NCBI RefSeq assembly: GCF_023703775.1
Contig: NZ_CP098514.1
Location: 558,001-622,000 of the forward strand
Length of the DNA stretch: 64,000 nucleotides
Origin: Haloplanus sp. GDY1
GTDB taxonomy: Archaea; Halobacteriota; Halobacteria; Halobacteriales; Haloferacaceae
Reading direction: 5' to 3'
Below, piece by piece: positions 27,045-35,593 of this stretch (position 1 is its first letter; the number at the start of each line of letters is the position of its first letter). The position numbers and the translations under genes were made by a program. The notes beneath the pieces are model-generated. The model worked only from the letters and a program-made list of their open reading frames with translations, had not been told where the DNA came from and did no database searches.

Positions 27045-27252
27045 CTAAATACGGCAACCGATCACGAGACTCCCGCCGGTCGGGGTCGGCGGGATCGTTC
27101 ACGAACGTCCGAGTACGTAGGTCTCAGTAGTCCAAATTCGACGATTTAGGGCGTCGTGTGCGGTCGGACGACGGATCCGATGGCTCGCGACTCGCGGCGG
27201 AACCACCGCTCTGTTCCATCGCGCTCGCGGTCGTCGGGCGGACATCTAAAGA

Positions 27253-27283
27253 AGTATATAGATATGGGAGGATTTATTCCTCC
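27253..27283 (+). promoter_or_regulatory. Promoter and candidate operator of the AbrB-PhoU gene
   Basis: A TATATAG box near 27255-27261 is followed by the hairpin GGAGGA-TTTAT-TCCTCC (27267-27283). The inverted repeat lies between the TATA box and the expected transcription start, an ideal place for an autoregulatory repressor. Confidence 0.5.
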
Positions 27284-27302
27284 ACGTCGACACCCTCCGC
27301 GT

Positions 27303-28304
27303 ATGGTCGAGACCCGAAAGGTGCAGGTGACCGGCGGATCGACGTACACGGTGTCGATTCCGAAGGACTGGGCGACCGACAACGGCGTCTCCGCGGGGAG
27401 CGAGGTGGCCTTCTACCCCGAGGGGGACTCGCTGTTCATGACGCCCCGAACCGGCGAGGACCGAACCGAGGGCACCCTCGACGTCGGTGACCTGACCGGC
27501 GAGGAACTCATCCGCGCCGTGATGACGATGTACGTCAGCGGGTTCGACATCATCGCCCTGGAGAGCGCCCGGATCACGACCGACCAGCGCCGGACCATCC
27601 GGAAAGCCACCCAGAGCCTCGTCGGCTTGGAGGTCTTAGAGGAGACCCGCGACCGGGTCGTCATCCGCGATCTGCTGGACTCCTCGGAGCTGTCGATCAA
27701 CAACGCGGTCACCCGGATGCGCCTCATCGCCCTCTCGATGCTCGAGGACGCCGTGACGGCGCTGGTCGACCTCGACGAGGACCTCGCTCGCGACGTCATC
27801 CAGCGCGACGACGACGTGGACCGCCTCTGGATGGTGGTCTCGCGCATCTTCCGGGCGACGCTCCGGAGTCCCCGCGCCGCCGAGGAACTCGGCGTCACCC
27901 GCGAGGTGTGTTTCGACTACCAGTCGGCGGCCCGGCAACTGGAGCGCATCGCCGACCACGCGACGAAGATCGCTCACCTCGCGCTCAACTTCCAGGAACC
28001 GATCCCGGAGGACGTCGCCGACGCCCTCGAGGAACTCCACGACGACGCGGCGTCCGTGACCGACATCGCGATGGACGCGCTCTTCCTCGACGACAGCGAG
28101 GACGCGACCCGCCGGGCCAACGAGGCCCGGGAGTCCGTCCAGGACATCGACAGCCACGCCCGCTCCATCGACGAACTCCTGCGCGAACTCGATCCGACCC
28201 GGGCGCAACTGCTGGGGCTCGTCGTCGACTCGCTGTCGCGGAGCGCCGACTACGGGGGCAACATCGCGGAGACGGCGTTACAGAAGGCGGCGCCGACGCC
28301 CTAG
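27303..28304 (+). CDS. AbrB-PhoU domain regulator
   Basis: A 333-aa protein. Residues 1-45 are a SpoVT/AbrB-type DNA-binding domain ('RKVQVTGGSTYTVSIPKDWATDNG'), followed by two PhoU-like helical repeats with 'QLERIADHATKIAHLAL' and 'LSRSADYGGNIAETAL'. Haloarchaea use this fusion as a phosphate-response regulator. It is divergent from pstS, so both genes share a regulatory region. The 3' end overlaps rps8e on the other strand by 4 bp. Confidence 0.9.
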   Translation: MVETRKVQVTGGSTYTVSIPKDWATDNGVSAGSEVAFYPEGDSLFMTPRTGEDRTEGTLDVGDLTGEELIRAVMTMYVSGFDIIALESARITTDQRRTIRKATQSLVGLEVLEETRDRVVIRDLLDSSELSINNAVTRMRLIALSMLEDAVTALVDLDEDLARDVIQRDDDVDRLWMVVSRIFRATLRSPRAAEELGVTREVCFDYQSAARQLERIADHATKIAHLALNFQEPIPEDVADALEELHDDAASVTDIAMDALFLDDSEDATRRANEARESVQDIDSHARSIDELLRELDPTRAQLLGLVVDSLSRSADYGGNIAETALQKAAPTP

Positions 28305-28672
28305 TCCAGAAGAACCGCGTTGACCTGTCCGGTCTGTCCGGGTCGCGACGTGACGCGGGCACGCCCCGCGCTCGTCTCGATGATCGCACCCTTCGTGATG
28401 ATGTTCCGTCGGGCGTAGTTGGTGTTCGAGGGGTTCTCGGCCACGTTCTCGATCTCCGCCTCGACCGTCTCGCCGCCGTCCGCGACGTGAGCGACGTTCG
28501 TGGCGAGCGCGCGCGTCTTGGTGCCCGTCCCACGGGCGTCGACGGTCTGGAAGCGCGGTTCGCCGACCGTCGTCTCGGCGGGCTGGCGGCCGAGCTGGTA
28601 CCGCTTCTTGTTTCTGAACGGCCGGAGGCGGCCGCCCGTCCGCTTGCGCGTCGAGCGTCCCTGGTCTTTCAT
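28301..28672 (-). CDS. rps8e: 30S ribosomal protein eS8
   Basis: A 123-aa archaeal/eukaryotic-type protein starting MKDQGRSTRKRTGGRLRPFR. 'KKRYQLGRQPAETTVGEPR' and 'ARRNIITKGAIIET' are family-specific. It is monocistronic by position, convergent with the AbrB-PhoU gene. ATG 28672 is supported by the conserved N-terminus. Confidence 0.96.
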   Translation of the reverse strand: MKDQGRSTRKRTGGRLRPFRNKKRYQLGRQPAETTVGEPRFQTVDARGTGTKTRALATNVAHVADGGETVEAEIENVAENPSNTNYARRNIITKGAIIETSAGRARVTSRPGQTGQVNAVLLD

Positions 28673-28764
28673 ACCGCTATCCAATCCCAGCAACTACTTG
28701 AATCGCTCGGAACGCGGAGCCGGAACGGACAGGGTTTAGTGAGCCGCCGCGCGCTCTGTGGGGC

Positions 28765-29256
28765 ATGAGCCTCGAAGCCGCGGTGGCGGCGCCGTTCCGT
28801 GACCGGGGCCGGTCCAGACTCGGCGAGGGGGAGTTCGTGGTCGCCCTCTCGCTCGACCGCGACTGGTTCACGCCCGATCAGGCCAAGCGCCTCGTCGACG
28901 TCGCGGCCGGCCGTGGCCTCGTCTCCCGCGAGGACGACGAACTCGTCGCCGAGTTCGATCCCGCCTCGGTCACCATCCCGGACGGCTTCGTCCCCGACGA
29001 GTCGGTCCTCCGCGAGCAGTCCGTCTTCGAGCGCGTCCTCTCGGCGCTCGTCGACGCCGGCGTCGAGAAACAGGAGGCCGTCGCCGCCATCAACGAGCGC
29101 CAGCGCGAACTCGGCGTCACCGTCGAGGCCGCGGCTATCCTCTACGCCCGCCGTCGGGGCGTCGGCGTCGGCGACGCCGCGGACCGGGCGCTCGCCGACC
29201 TGTGCGAGGGCGAGGTACGCGAGGGGGACGTACGCGAGGGCGACGGCGAGCGTTGA
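28765..29256 (+). CDS. DUF2240 family protein
   Basis: A 163-aa protein beginning MSLEAAVAAPFRDRGRSRLG, which fits the archaeal DUF2240 family. A winged-helix-like stretch 'WFTPDQAKRLVDVAAGRGLV' suggests nucleic-acid binding, but no role is known. The last 15 residues are a repeated GEVREGD-type tail encoded by a short tandem repeat of about 15 bp. It is followed after 25 bp by another unknown gene on the same strand. Confidence 0.8.
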   Translation: MSLEAAVAAPFRDRGRSRLGEGEFVVALSLDRDWFTPDQAKRLVDVAAGRGLVSREDDELVAEFDPASVTIPDGFVPDESVLREQSVFERVLSALVDAGVEKQEAVAAINERQRELGVTVEAAAILYARRRGVGVGDAADRALADLCEGEVREGDVREGDGER

Positions 29257-29281
29257 AACCCCTCCGTCCCCTACCCCGCGC

Positions 29282-29665
29282 ATGGTCGACTCCGGCCTCT
29301 CCGACGGCGTTCGGATCGCGCAGTTGCTCGCCTCGGACCTCGTCGGTCACGAGGACAGACTCGCGGCCGTCACGGTGACCGATTCCGATCCGGACGTGGA
29401 GCCGACGGCCGACGGGCGCCGCGCCTACGTGATCCGCGCCGACGGCGACCCGCTGGCGACGGCGTTCGTCCACCCCGAGCGCGCCCGTCTCGAGTTCCGG
29501 ACGGCCAACGAGGCCGTCGTCGGCGCCGCGGACGACGCCGGCCTCCGCGTCCGGCCGAAGGCGGTCGATCCCCCGCGAACCGTCGTCTTCGTCGAGGACG
29601 GCGCCGAGGTGAAACGCGCGCTCGGCGTCGTCGAGGCGGCGGTCGCGGCCTCCGGGGACCGCTGA
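29282..29665 (+). CDS. Uncharacterised small acidic protein
   Basis: A 127-aa soluble protein, MVDSGLSDGVRIAQLLASDL at the start. No known motif or membrane segment is visible. It probably shares a transcript with the DUF2240 gene upstream (25-bp gap) and converges on a HAD hydrolase gene with 6 bp between stops. Confidence 0.72.
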   Translation: MVDSGLSDGVRIAQLLASDLVGHEDRLAAVTVTDSDPDVEPTADGRRAYVIRADGDPLATAFVHPERARLEFRTANEAVVGAADDAGLRVRPKAVDPPRTVVFVEDGAEVKRALGVVEAAVAASGDR

Positions 29666-29671
29666 ACGCGC

Positions 29672-30331
29672 CTACCGCGAGTCGAGGATCGACGGGAGCC
29701 GCGCCGCCAGTTCGTCGCGCTCGACGTGGGCTATCGCCGCCGGATCGGGGGCGGGACCGCCCGGGAAGGTCACCTGGACCGCGTCGATGCCGGCGGCCGT
29801 CGCGCCGCCGACGTCGGCGTCGACGTCGTCGCCGACGAACACCGTCGCCGCGGCGTCGGTGCCCAGCGCGTCGAGCAGCGTCTCGAACGCCGTCGCGTCG
29901 GGCTTGCCGGCGCTCAGTTCGCCGGTGACCAGGGTGACGTCGAAGGCGTCGGTCCACCCCAGCGCCCGGAGCTTCGACCGCTGGGCGACGACGGGGCCGT
30001 TCGTCAGCAGTCCGAGGCGGTACCGCTCGCGGAGCGTCGCGAGCATCGCCTCCACCCCCTCGACCGGTTCGAGCGAGGCGTTCACCCGCTCGCGGTAGGC
30101 CCGCGCGAGTTCGTCGGCGTCGGCGTCGGTGTCGAGGCCGTCGAGCAGGCGCTCGAACACCGGTTCCCGGCTCCGCGCGGTCAGGTTGTCGGCGTGGGCG
30201 TCGAGATACGCCTCCCGCGAGCGCGGCGGCGCCCCGACGGCACGCATCGCCTCCACCAGCAGCGTCTCGCGGTCGACCGCCGTGACCGCCAGCGTGTCGT
30301 CGAGGTCGAACGCCACCGCGGCCGTTTCCAT
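29672..30331 (-). CDS. HAD-superfamily hydrolase
   Basis: A 219-aa phosphatase-like enzyme. The nucleophile motif is DLDDT (residues 9-13), motif II is LLTNG, the lysine is in 'GELSAGKPDA', and the acidic motif IV reads FVGDDVDADVGG. The helical cap inserted after motif I places it with the phosphoglycolate-phosphatase-like subfamily. The substrate is not predictable. Confidence 0.88.
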   Translation of the reverse strand: METAAVAFDLDDTLAVTAVDRETLLVEAMRAVGAPPRSREAYLDAHADNLTARSREPVFERLLDGLDTDADADELARAYRERVNASLEPVEGVEAMLATLRERYRLGLLTNGPVVAQRSKLRALGWTDAFDVTLVTGELSAGKPDATAFETLLDALGTDAAATVFVGDDVDADVGGATAAGIDAVQVTFPGGPAPDPAAIAHVERDELAARLPSILDSR

Positions 30332-30418
30332 ACGCCCCCTATTCGGGCGACGGGTATGAGCGTGCCGTCTCCCGATGGGACCACGAGGGTATTTGTCTCC
30401 CCGGCCGATGGGTGGGGT

Positions 30419-31657
30419 ATGACGCTCGATCCGGTCCACGTCGACGGTATCGCCGACATCGCCGGATTCCTCGCCCGGCGGGTCGACGACACCGACCACG
30501 ACGACCTGGCGCGGACGGCCTACGAGGAGTGGCTCGACCCGCTCCGTGCCGACGGCCGCACCGTGATCGACCCCCTCGACGACCGCCGCCTGCGGTCCGT
30601 CCCCGTCGACGACGTGGCGCTCTGTGACCCTCCCTTCCCCACCGTCCACGGCCTCGACTCCGGGACGATCAACCCGACGACGTTCAAGAACGGGTTGGTG
30701 CTGGACGTGGCCCACGCCGCGATGGCCGCGGAGCCCTCGGACCTCGACCTCCACCGCGCCCGGAGTCTGGTGACGACCGTCCACGCCAACGACCCGACGC
30801 TCGCGCTCGAGATGGACTGGCAGCGCCGCGACGAGGGGTACCTCCGACGGCGGATCCTCCACGCCCCCCGGGTGAACCGCTACGCCGAGGGGGTGGTCCA
30901 CGCCCTCGCGCTCTACCTCGCGGAGAGCTCCCACGCCCTCGAACACGCCGACGCGGTCGAGGACTGCCTGCTCCTCGACGGCCCGCTCTACCCCAAGGAA
31001 CTCCTCAACTGGCAGGATCGCAACGCGGAACTCGGCGCGCTGACGACGGAGGCCAAACCGCGGGCCATCGTCGAGAACTACGTCCGTCTCGTGGAGCGAC
31101 TCCTCGACCGCGGCGTCGCCGTCGCCGGCTTCGTCAAGAACCCGTCGCCGAAGCTCATCACCCGGACGCTCCGCGAGAAGGGCGTCGACGCGCCCTGGGT
31201 CGACGACACCGCCCTCTTTACGCGCCTGCTGGATCCCGGCGACGGCGACGACCGGCCGACCGACCGGCTCACCTTCACCAACTGGTTCCGCTCGCGCGGC
31301 GGCTCGGACCGCACGCTCGCGGCCGACGGCGACGCCCTCGGCGTGGACCGGCGGCGCGACCCCGCGGACTACGAGGTGACCTTCTTCGTCGTCTACGACC
31401 CACGCGAGGACCTCTGTTACCGGATCGAGGCCCCCGCGGGCCTGACCCGCGACGCCGACGCTCGGGACCGCCTGACGCGACAGGTCCTGCGCGACGTGGC
31501 GACCGCCCGTGGCCCGCCGCCGGTCGTCGAACGGGCGGACGCGCTCGCACGGATCGGCGTCGACGAGAAGGCCGCGTTACGGCGGAAGTTCGAAGAACGG
31601 CTCGACTCGTCGTTCGTCCGCACCTACGACGACCACCGCTGGGGCGAGGAGTTCTAA
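30419..31657 (+). CDS. nurA: NurA-type nuclease
   Basis: This 412-aa nuclease works with the HerA translocase in processing DNA ends for recombination. The first acidic residue of the active site is expected in 'HGLDSGTINPTTFKNGLVLD' and a second in 'LLDGPLYPKELL'. The C-terminal 'RIEAPAGL' region is also typical of haloarchaeal NurA. ATG 30419 was chosen because the open frame upstream belongs to another gene on the opposite strand. HerA lies 8.4 kb downstream rather than adjacent. Confidence 0.82.
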   Translation: MTLDPVHVDGIADIAGFLARRVDDTDHDDLARTAYEEWLDPLRADGRTVIDPLDDRRLRSVPVDDVALCDPPFPTVHGLDSGTINPTTFKNGLVLDVAHAAMAAEPSDLDLHRARSLVTTVHANDPTLALEMDWQRRDEGYLRRRILHAPRVNRYAEGVVHALALYLAESSHALEHADAVEDCLLLDGPLYPKELLNWQDRNAELGALTTEAKPRAIVENYVRLVERLLDRGVAVAGFVKNPSPKLITRTLREKGVDAPWVDDTALFTRLLDPGDGDDRPTDRLTFTNWFRSRGGSDRTLAADGDALGVDRRRDPADYEVTFFVVYDPREDLCYRIEAPAGLTRDADARDRLTRQVLRDVATARGPPPVVERADALARIGVDEKAALRRKFEERLDSSFVRTYDDHRWGEEF

Positions 31658-31992
31658 TCCACCGGATCGGCCTTCTCGACCTCGATTTCGACCGTCGACT
31701 CCGGGACGCCCACCCGCGCGAACTGGGTGCGGAGGTGCTCCTCGGCGGCCTCGATGGCCTGGTCTTTGGTGTCGAACCCGCGGGGCATCGGCGACTCGAA
31801 GGCGACCTGGATCTCCTCGCCGTCGATGGTGGTCGTCGACCCGCCGCTCTCGACCTCGTAGAACTCGTCGCACACCCACACGTAGGGGGCGTCCTCGTCC
31901 GGCGCGCCCTGAAAGCTCGGGGCGCGCTCACCCCGCTCGTACACGGTGCCGGTGAGCGTCGTGTCCCCGCCCCTCCCGCGGATCAGTAACAT
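31654..31992 (-). CDS. Uncharacterised conserved small haloarchaeal protein
   Basis: A 112-aa acidic protein, MLLIRGRGGDTTLTGTVYER at the start. A region 'YVWVCDEFYEVESGGSTTTI' precedes a C-terminal helix. It looks like a single small beta-rich domain with no catalytic pattern that I recognise. It converges on nurA with a 4-bp overlap of the 3' ends. Confidence 0.78.
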   Translation of the reverse strand: MLLIRGRGGDTTLTGTVYERGERAPSFQGAPDEDAPYVWVCDEFYEVESGGSTTTIDGEEIQVAFESPMPRGFDTKDQAIEAAEEHLRTQFARVGVPESTVEIEVEKADPVD

Positions 31993-32074
31993 CGCCTCCG
32001 GGTACGGGTGCCCGACGTAAAAGGCGTGCGTGACGACCGAGAGCGTCGGCCGTCTCCACCCCCGAACCTGCCGC

Positions 32075-33037
32075 TCACTCCCCCCCGAAGGCGTCGCGCA
32101 ATCCGTCGGCGATCACCCGGCGGGCGTCCCGTGCCCGGTCGAGGTCCGGGAACGACGCGAAGACGTGGACCATCCCCGGATAGTTCTCGTGGGTGACCGC
32201 CACGCCCGCCTGGCGGAGGCGGTCGGCGTACGCCGCCCCCTCGTCCCGCAGCGGATCGTACCCCGCCGTGATCACCGTCGCGGACGGCACCCCCGAGAGG
32301 TCCGCCGCCCGGAGCGGCGACGCGTAGGGGTTGGCACCGTCGACCTCGTCGTCGAGGTAGCGGTCCCAGTACCAGCGCATGCTCGCCCGCGAGAGCAGGT
32401 ATCCCGAGGCGTTCTCGGCGTACGACGCCGTGTCGAAGGCGTGGTCCGTCACCGGGTAGAGCAACACCTGGTGGGCTATCTCCGGCCCGCCGCGCTCGCG
32501 GGCGAGGAGCGTCGTGGCGGCCGCGAGGTTGCCGCCGGCGCTGTCGCCACCCACGACGATCCGGTCCGGGTCGCCGCCGGCGACTCCCGCGTGCTCGCTC
32601 GCCCACGCCGTCGCCGCGTAGGCGTCGCGAACGGGCGTCGGGAACGGGTGCTCCGGCGCGCGCCGGTAGTCGACCGAGACGACGACGCAGTCCGCGGCCC
32701 CGGCGAGCAGTCGACAGAGGCCGTCGTGGGTGTCGAGGTCGCCGCGGACCCAGCCGCCGCCGTGGAGGTAGACGAGGACCGGACGACCCACGGCCTCGCC
32801 GCCCTCACCCGGCGGCGTGTAGGTTCGCACCGACAGCGGCGTCTCGGGGTCGCCGCCGGGTCCGGGGATCGAGAGGTTTCGGACCGTGAGGTCGTCGTCC
32901 GGCGGGTCGTCGTCCACCAGGAGGTCCCGGAGCGCCTCGCGGGCGCCCGTCACCGAGAGGGCGTGGGTCGGGGGGAGGTCGACCCGTTCGAGGATCCTCT
33001 CGGCCTCGGGGTGGAGGTCGGGAGCGCGGTCGGTCAC
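32075..33037 (-). CDS. Alpha/beta hydrolase, hormone-sensitive-lipase family
   Basis: A 320-aa esterase-like enzyme. The oxyanion motif is HGGGWVRGD, the nucleophile elbow is GDSAGG, the acid lies in 'GYDPLRDEG' and the histidine in 'GMVHVF'. This is the arrangement of the bacterial HSL (family IV) esterases. No signal peptide is present, so it acts in the cytoplasm. It starts at GTG 33037, since TAA lies just upstream in frame. A 12-codon upstream reading frame overlaps that start. Confidence 0.88.
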   Translation of the reverse strand: MTDRAPDLHPEAERILERVDLPPTHALSVTGAREALRDLLVDDDPPDDDLTVRNLSIPGPGGDPETPLSVRTYTPPGEGGEAVGRPVLVYLHGGGWVRGDLDTHDGLCRLLAGAADCVVVSVDYRRAPEHPFPTPVRDAYAATAWASEHAGVAGGDPDRIVVGGDSAGGNLAAATTLLARERGGPEIAHQVLLYPVTDHAFDTASYAENASGYLLSRASMRWYWDRYLDDEVDGANPYASPLRAADLSGVPSATVITAGYDPLRDEGAAYADRLRQAGVAVTHENYPGMVHVFASFPDLDRARDARRVIADGLRDAFGGE

Positions 33038-33072
33038 ACCTTACCACGCCGCTGCTGGGCCGCTCGGTTCAT
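33034..33072 (-). CDS. Possible 12-aa leaderless upstream reading frame
   Basis: ATG 33072 opens MNRAAQQRRGKV and stops at TGA 33036-33034, overlapping the GTG start of the esterase gene. A TTTATAG box (centre about 33098) lies 26 bp before ATG 33072, so transcription would begin exactly there. The frame may couple translation into the esterase or simply be the 5' end of its transcript. Confidence 0.4.
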   Translation of the reverse strand: MNRAAQQRRGKV

Positions 33073-33161
33073 GTTCCCGAACATCTCCGCTCGTCTATAA
33101 ATCGCCCGCCGCCGACGCTCCGGAGACGGCCGGTCGACACGTCGTCGCTTCGTCGGGACGT

Positions 33162-34106
33162 CTAGTCCGCCTCGATGGTCAGGGTCCCGGTGTCGGTCAC
33201 GTCGCCGTTCACGCCGACGGTGACGGTGTAGTCGCCCTCCCCGGGGTTCTCGACGTCCCCGTACTCGACGACGAGCGTGTCGCCGCCGTCGAGGCCGTGG
33301 TTCCCCGACAGTTCGATCCTGAGCGTGTTGCCGCCGCCGGAGACGATCACGCCGTCACCGGGCGGGCAGCACTCCACGTCGCTCGTCGCGTCGACCTCGA
33401 TGCTGCCGTCGCGGTCCTCGTCGATGCCGACCGTCACGACGTCGGCCCGTTCGTCCACACCGCTCGCGTCTGCCGACCCGCTCGGATACCTGACGACGAC
33501 GCTGTTCAGGGAGTTGCCGGCGGTGTTCGAGTTCGGGGCGACGGTGTATCTCACCACGTGCGACGTGATCCCGTTCGGGTCGTCCTCGCGCGCCTGAACG
33601 AGTCGGCCGCTCTCGTCCGGGTCGTCTTCGGGGTCCTCCGTCCCCGGTCCGTCGGACTTCTCGCAGGCTATCGTTCGGCTGGCGTTCGTCGACACCGAGA
33701 ACCCCTCTCCCTCGATGTCGACGTCGAGTTCGAGCGTGTGTGCGGATCCGTTCGTCTCCCGTGGCTGAAACGTGATCGGCGCACCGGGATCGACGGTTCC
33801 GACCTCGACGGTGAACGACTCCTCGTCGTCGTACCCCCGGGTTTCGATGTCCCCGCCGACGGCATCGACCTCGACCGTCCCGCCCGTGACCGCGCCCGCG
33901 AACCTGTTGTACAGCAGCACGCTCTCGCCTCCGGTACACCTGATCTCGCCGCCCGGAATGCTGAGGAACGCGTTCCCGTCGTCGGCGACGGCAACGTTCA
34001 CGCTCCGGTCGGCCGTCACCGAACTGTATCCCCCGACACCGAGGGCCATGCTCGCCGCTGTACACAGGGCGACCACCGCCACGATGCGCCGAGTTCGTCG
34101 GTTCAT
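33162..34106 (-). CDS. Secreted TasA/camelysin-like surface protein A
   Basis: A 314-aa protein with a signal peptide (residues about 1-25) followed by 'GGYSSVTADRSVNVAV', close to the mature N-terminus motif of the two TasA-like proteins on the other side of the promoter region. The body is beta-rich and acidic, with cysteines in pairs (ECCPPG). The start overlaps the stop of the HTH regulator by 4 bp, so it is co-transcribed with it. I infer an extracellular fibre or matrix role from the signal-peptide type and neighbours; this is not demonstrated. Confidence 0.7.
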   Translation of the reverse strand: MNRRTRRIVAVVALCTAASMALGVGGYSSVTADRSVNVAVADDGNAFLSIPGGEIRCTGGESVLLYNRFAGAVTGGTVEVDAVGGDIETRGYDDEESFTVEVGTVDPGAPITFQPRETNGSAHTLELDVDIEGEGFSVSTNASRTIACEKSDGPGTEDPEDDPDESGRLVQAREDDPNGITSHVVRYTVAPNSNTAGNSLNSVVVRYPSGSADASGVDERADVVTVGIDEDRDGSIEVDATSDVECCPPGDGVIVSGGGNTLRIELSGNHGLDGGDTLVVEYGDVENPGEGDYTVTVGVNGDVTDTGTLTIEAD

Positions 34107-34636
34107 TCGATTTCCGGTGGTGCGTCGTCGGTTCCCAAGCGCATCTTACGGGTGTAGTAGGTGTGGACCAGCGCCAGTGCGGCGATGGCAGTGATCGTGA
34201 AGACCGCACAGCCGGCGTCGGTCAGTCCCGCCAGAATCGGCAGGTCGAGCGCGTGGCCCAGCGTGACGGTGGCCGCCAGCCCGCCGACGCCGAGGTAGTA
34301 GAGGCTCCAGGGGACGTCGTGGCCCTCCACGACCTCCAGGTAGACGTCGACGTCCGCGGCGTCGTCAGTAAGCGTCACCTCGCCCGCGCGACGGTCGAAG
34401 TCGACCAGGTTCAGATCCTCCATCTTCGGCAGGTGGAACTGCTGGAGCGAGGTGTAGACGTTCTTGCGCGCGTCGGAGCCCACCGACGCGACGTCGATGC
34501 CGTTCTCCCAGGCGGCGACGTGTTCCGCGAGCGTCCCCAGCGCCGCCCGCGCCCCGTTCCCGCGCAGGTAGTGGATGACGAACCGGCGCCGTCGGTTGCT
34601 CAACACCTCGTACACGTCGTCTCGTGCTAAACTCAT
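34103..34636 (-). CDS. HTH regulator with C-terminal membrane helices (DUF7344-like)
   Basis: A 177-aa protein. Residues 1-110 form a winged-helix domain ('DDVYEVLSNRRRRFVIHYLR' ... 'LHLPKMEDLNLV'-like stretch). It is followed by two hydrophobic helices at about 122-140 and 145-165 and a short basic tail. Membrane-anchored HTH proteins of this type often regulate adjacent surface-protein genes in haloarchaea. It is the first gene of a leftward operon with protein A and divergent from the TasA-like gene. Confidence 0.78.
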   Translation of the reverse strand: MSLARDDVYEVLSNRRRRFVIHYLRGNGARAALGTLAEHVAAWENGIDVASVGSDARKNVYTSLQQFHLPKMEDLNLVDFDRRAGEVTLTDDAADVDVYLEVVEGHDVPWSLYYLGVGGLAATVTLGHALDLPILAGLTDAGCAVFTITAIAALALVHTYYTRKMRLGTDDAPPEIE

Positions 34637-34669
34637 GTCGTTCGTATCCCCCCAACTGACCGCGTTGGC

Positions 34670-34890
34670 TACGTGGCACCCTCACTGCAGTATCCCACAT
34701 AAGTAACCGCCGCCGTCGGGGTTTTCAGGACCCGCAAGCCCGTTCTCAACCGCGTCCTGAACCGTCTCGGCCATCGTTTGAAACCGGTAAATCACCCTGT
34801 TGAACCGGTTCTACCGACCGTTGTACCTCGTTCAATCGGCTCACTACAAACGGGGTGGGGGTATAGGGACGTGATGTGCTCCGGACGGGG
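34670..34890. promoter_or_regulatory. Divergent promoter region of the surface-protein cluster with repeated AACCGGT-like boxes
   Basis: Between the HTH regulator and the first TasA-like gene lie several related boxes: AACCGGT at 34782-34788, the palindrome GAACCGGTTC at 34802-34811 and weaker CTGAACCG copies nearby. A TATAG box at 34862-34866 is placed for a start near 34890. The repeats are candidates for the HTH regulator's operator. Confidence 0.5.
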
Positions 34891-34902
34891 CACTGACAAC
34901 CA

Positions 34903-35547
34903 ATGCAACGGCGAAAGTTCATCGCAGGTGTGGGATCGCTGGCCGCTGGCGCGGCGGCCGTGACTGGTACTGGTGCGTTCACGAGCGTGCAGGCGGATCG
35001 AAGTCTGACGATCAACACTCGGTACAACTCCGACGCGCTTCTCGGGCTGGGTGCCGAAGACAGCGAGAACGGGGACGAGTACGTGGTCAACCCCGGTGCC
35101 TCGGGTAGCAACGGGATCGCGATCGACCTCGGTGATGCGGACGGAGACAGCGTCGGGGACGGCAGTGGCAATCCGTACGGCGTCAACGGCAACGCGCTCA
35201 CGATCATTCGCGACCTCATCTACGTCAAAAACCAGGGGAGCCAGGAGGTCTACGTCCACTTCGAGGGACTCCCCAACAACGTTCGGGTGTTCCACGACGA
35301 CTCCTCCTTCCCGAAGGGGGAGGACGGTGGCGCTTACACGGGCAACCTGAGCAACCCCGGTACTGGCCGGTTCCAGCCGGACGACCCGGACGCGAGCGAG
35401 TCGAACAACTACTTCAAACTCCCCGATCTGTCGCCCGGTGACACGCTCGAGAACATCGGCCTGCTGATCGACACCACCAGCGGAAACGTCCAGTTCAGCG
35501 GGGACATCACGATCGTCGCCGAGACCCTCGAGGAAGCCGAGAGCTGA
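34903..35547 (+). CDS. Secreted TasA/camelysin-like surface protein B
   Basis: A 214-aa protein with the signal sequence 'RRKFIAGVGSLAAGAAAV' and then TGTGAFTSVQADRSLTIN. The position of GAFTS matches that of SipW-processed camelysin/TasA proteins. The mature part is beta-rich with an Asp/Gly-rich segment (DADGDSVGDGSGN) that could bind calcium or salt. It starts the rightward group B-C-430 aa-SipW-DUF5305. A role as a fibre subunit is inferred from these features and the neighbouring signal peptidase. Confidence 0.72.
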   Translation: MQRRKFIAGVGSLAAGAAAVTGTGAFTSVQADRSLTINTRYNSDALLGLGAEDSENGDEYVVNPGASGSNGIAIDLGDADGDSVGDGSGNPYGVNGNALTIIRDLIYVKNQGSQEVYVHFEGLPNNVRVFHDDSSFPKGEDGGAYTGNLSNPGTGRFQPDDPDASESNNYFKLPDLSPGDTLENIGLLIDTTSGNVQFSGDITIVAETLEEAES

Positions 35548-35593
35548 TCGAGCTCGAGCGGCGTGCTACACGGGCGCCGTCGAGTTCCCTACC

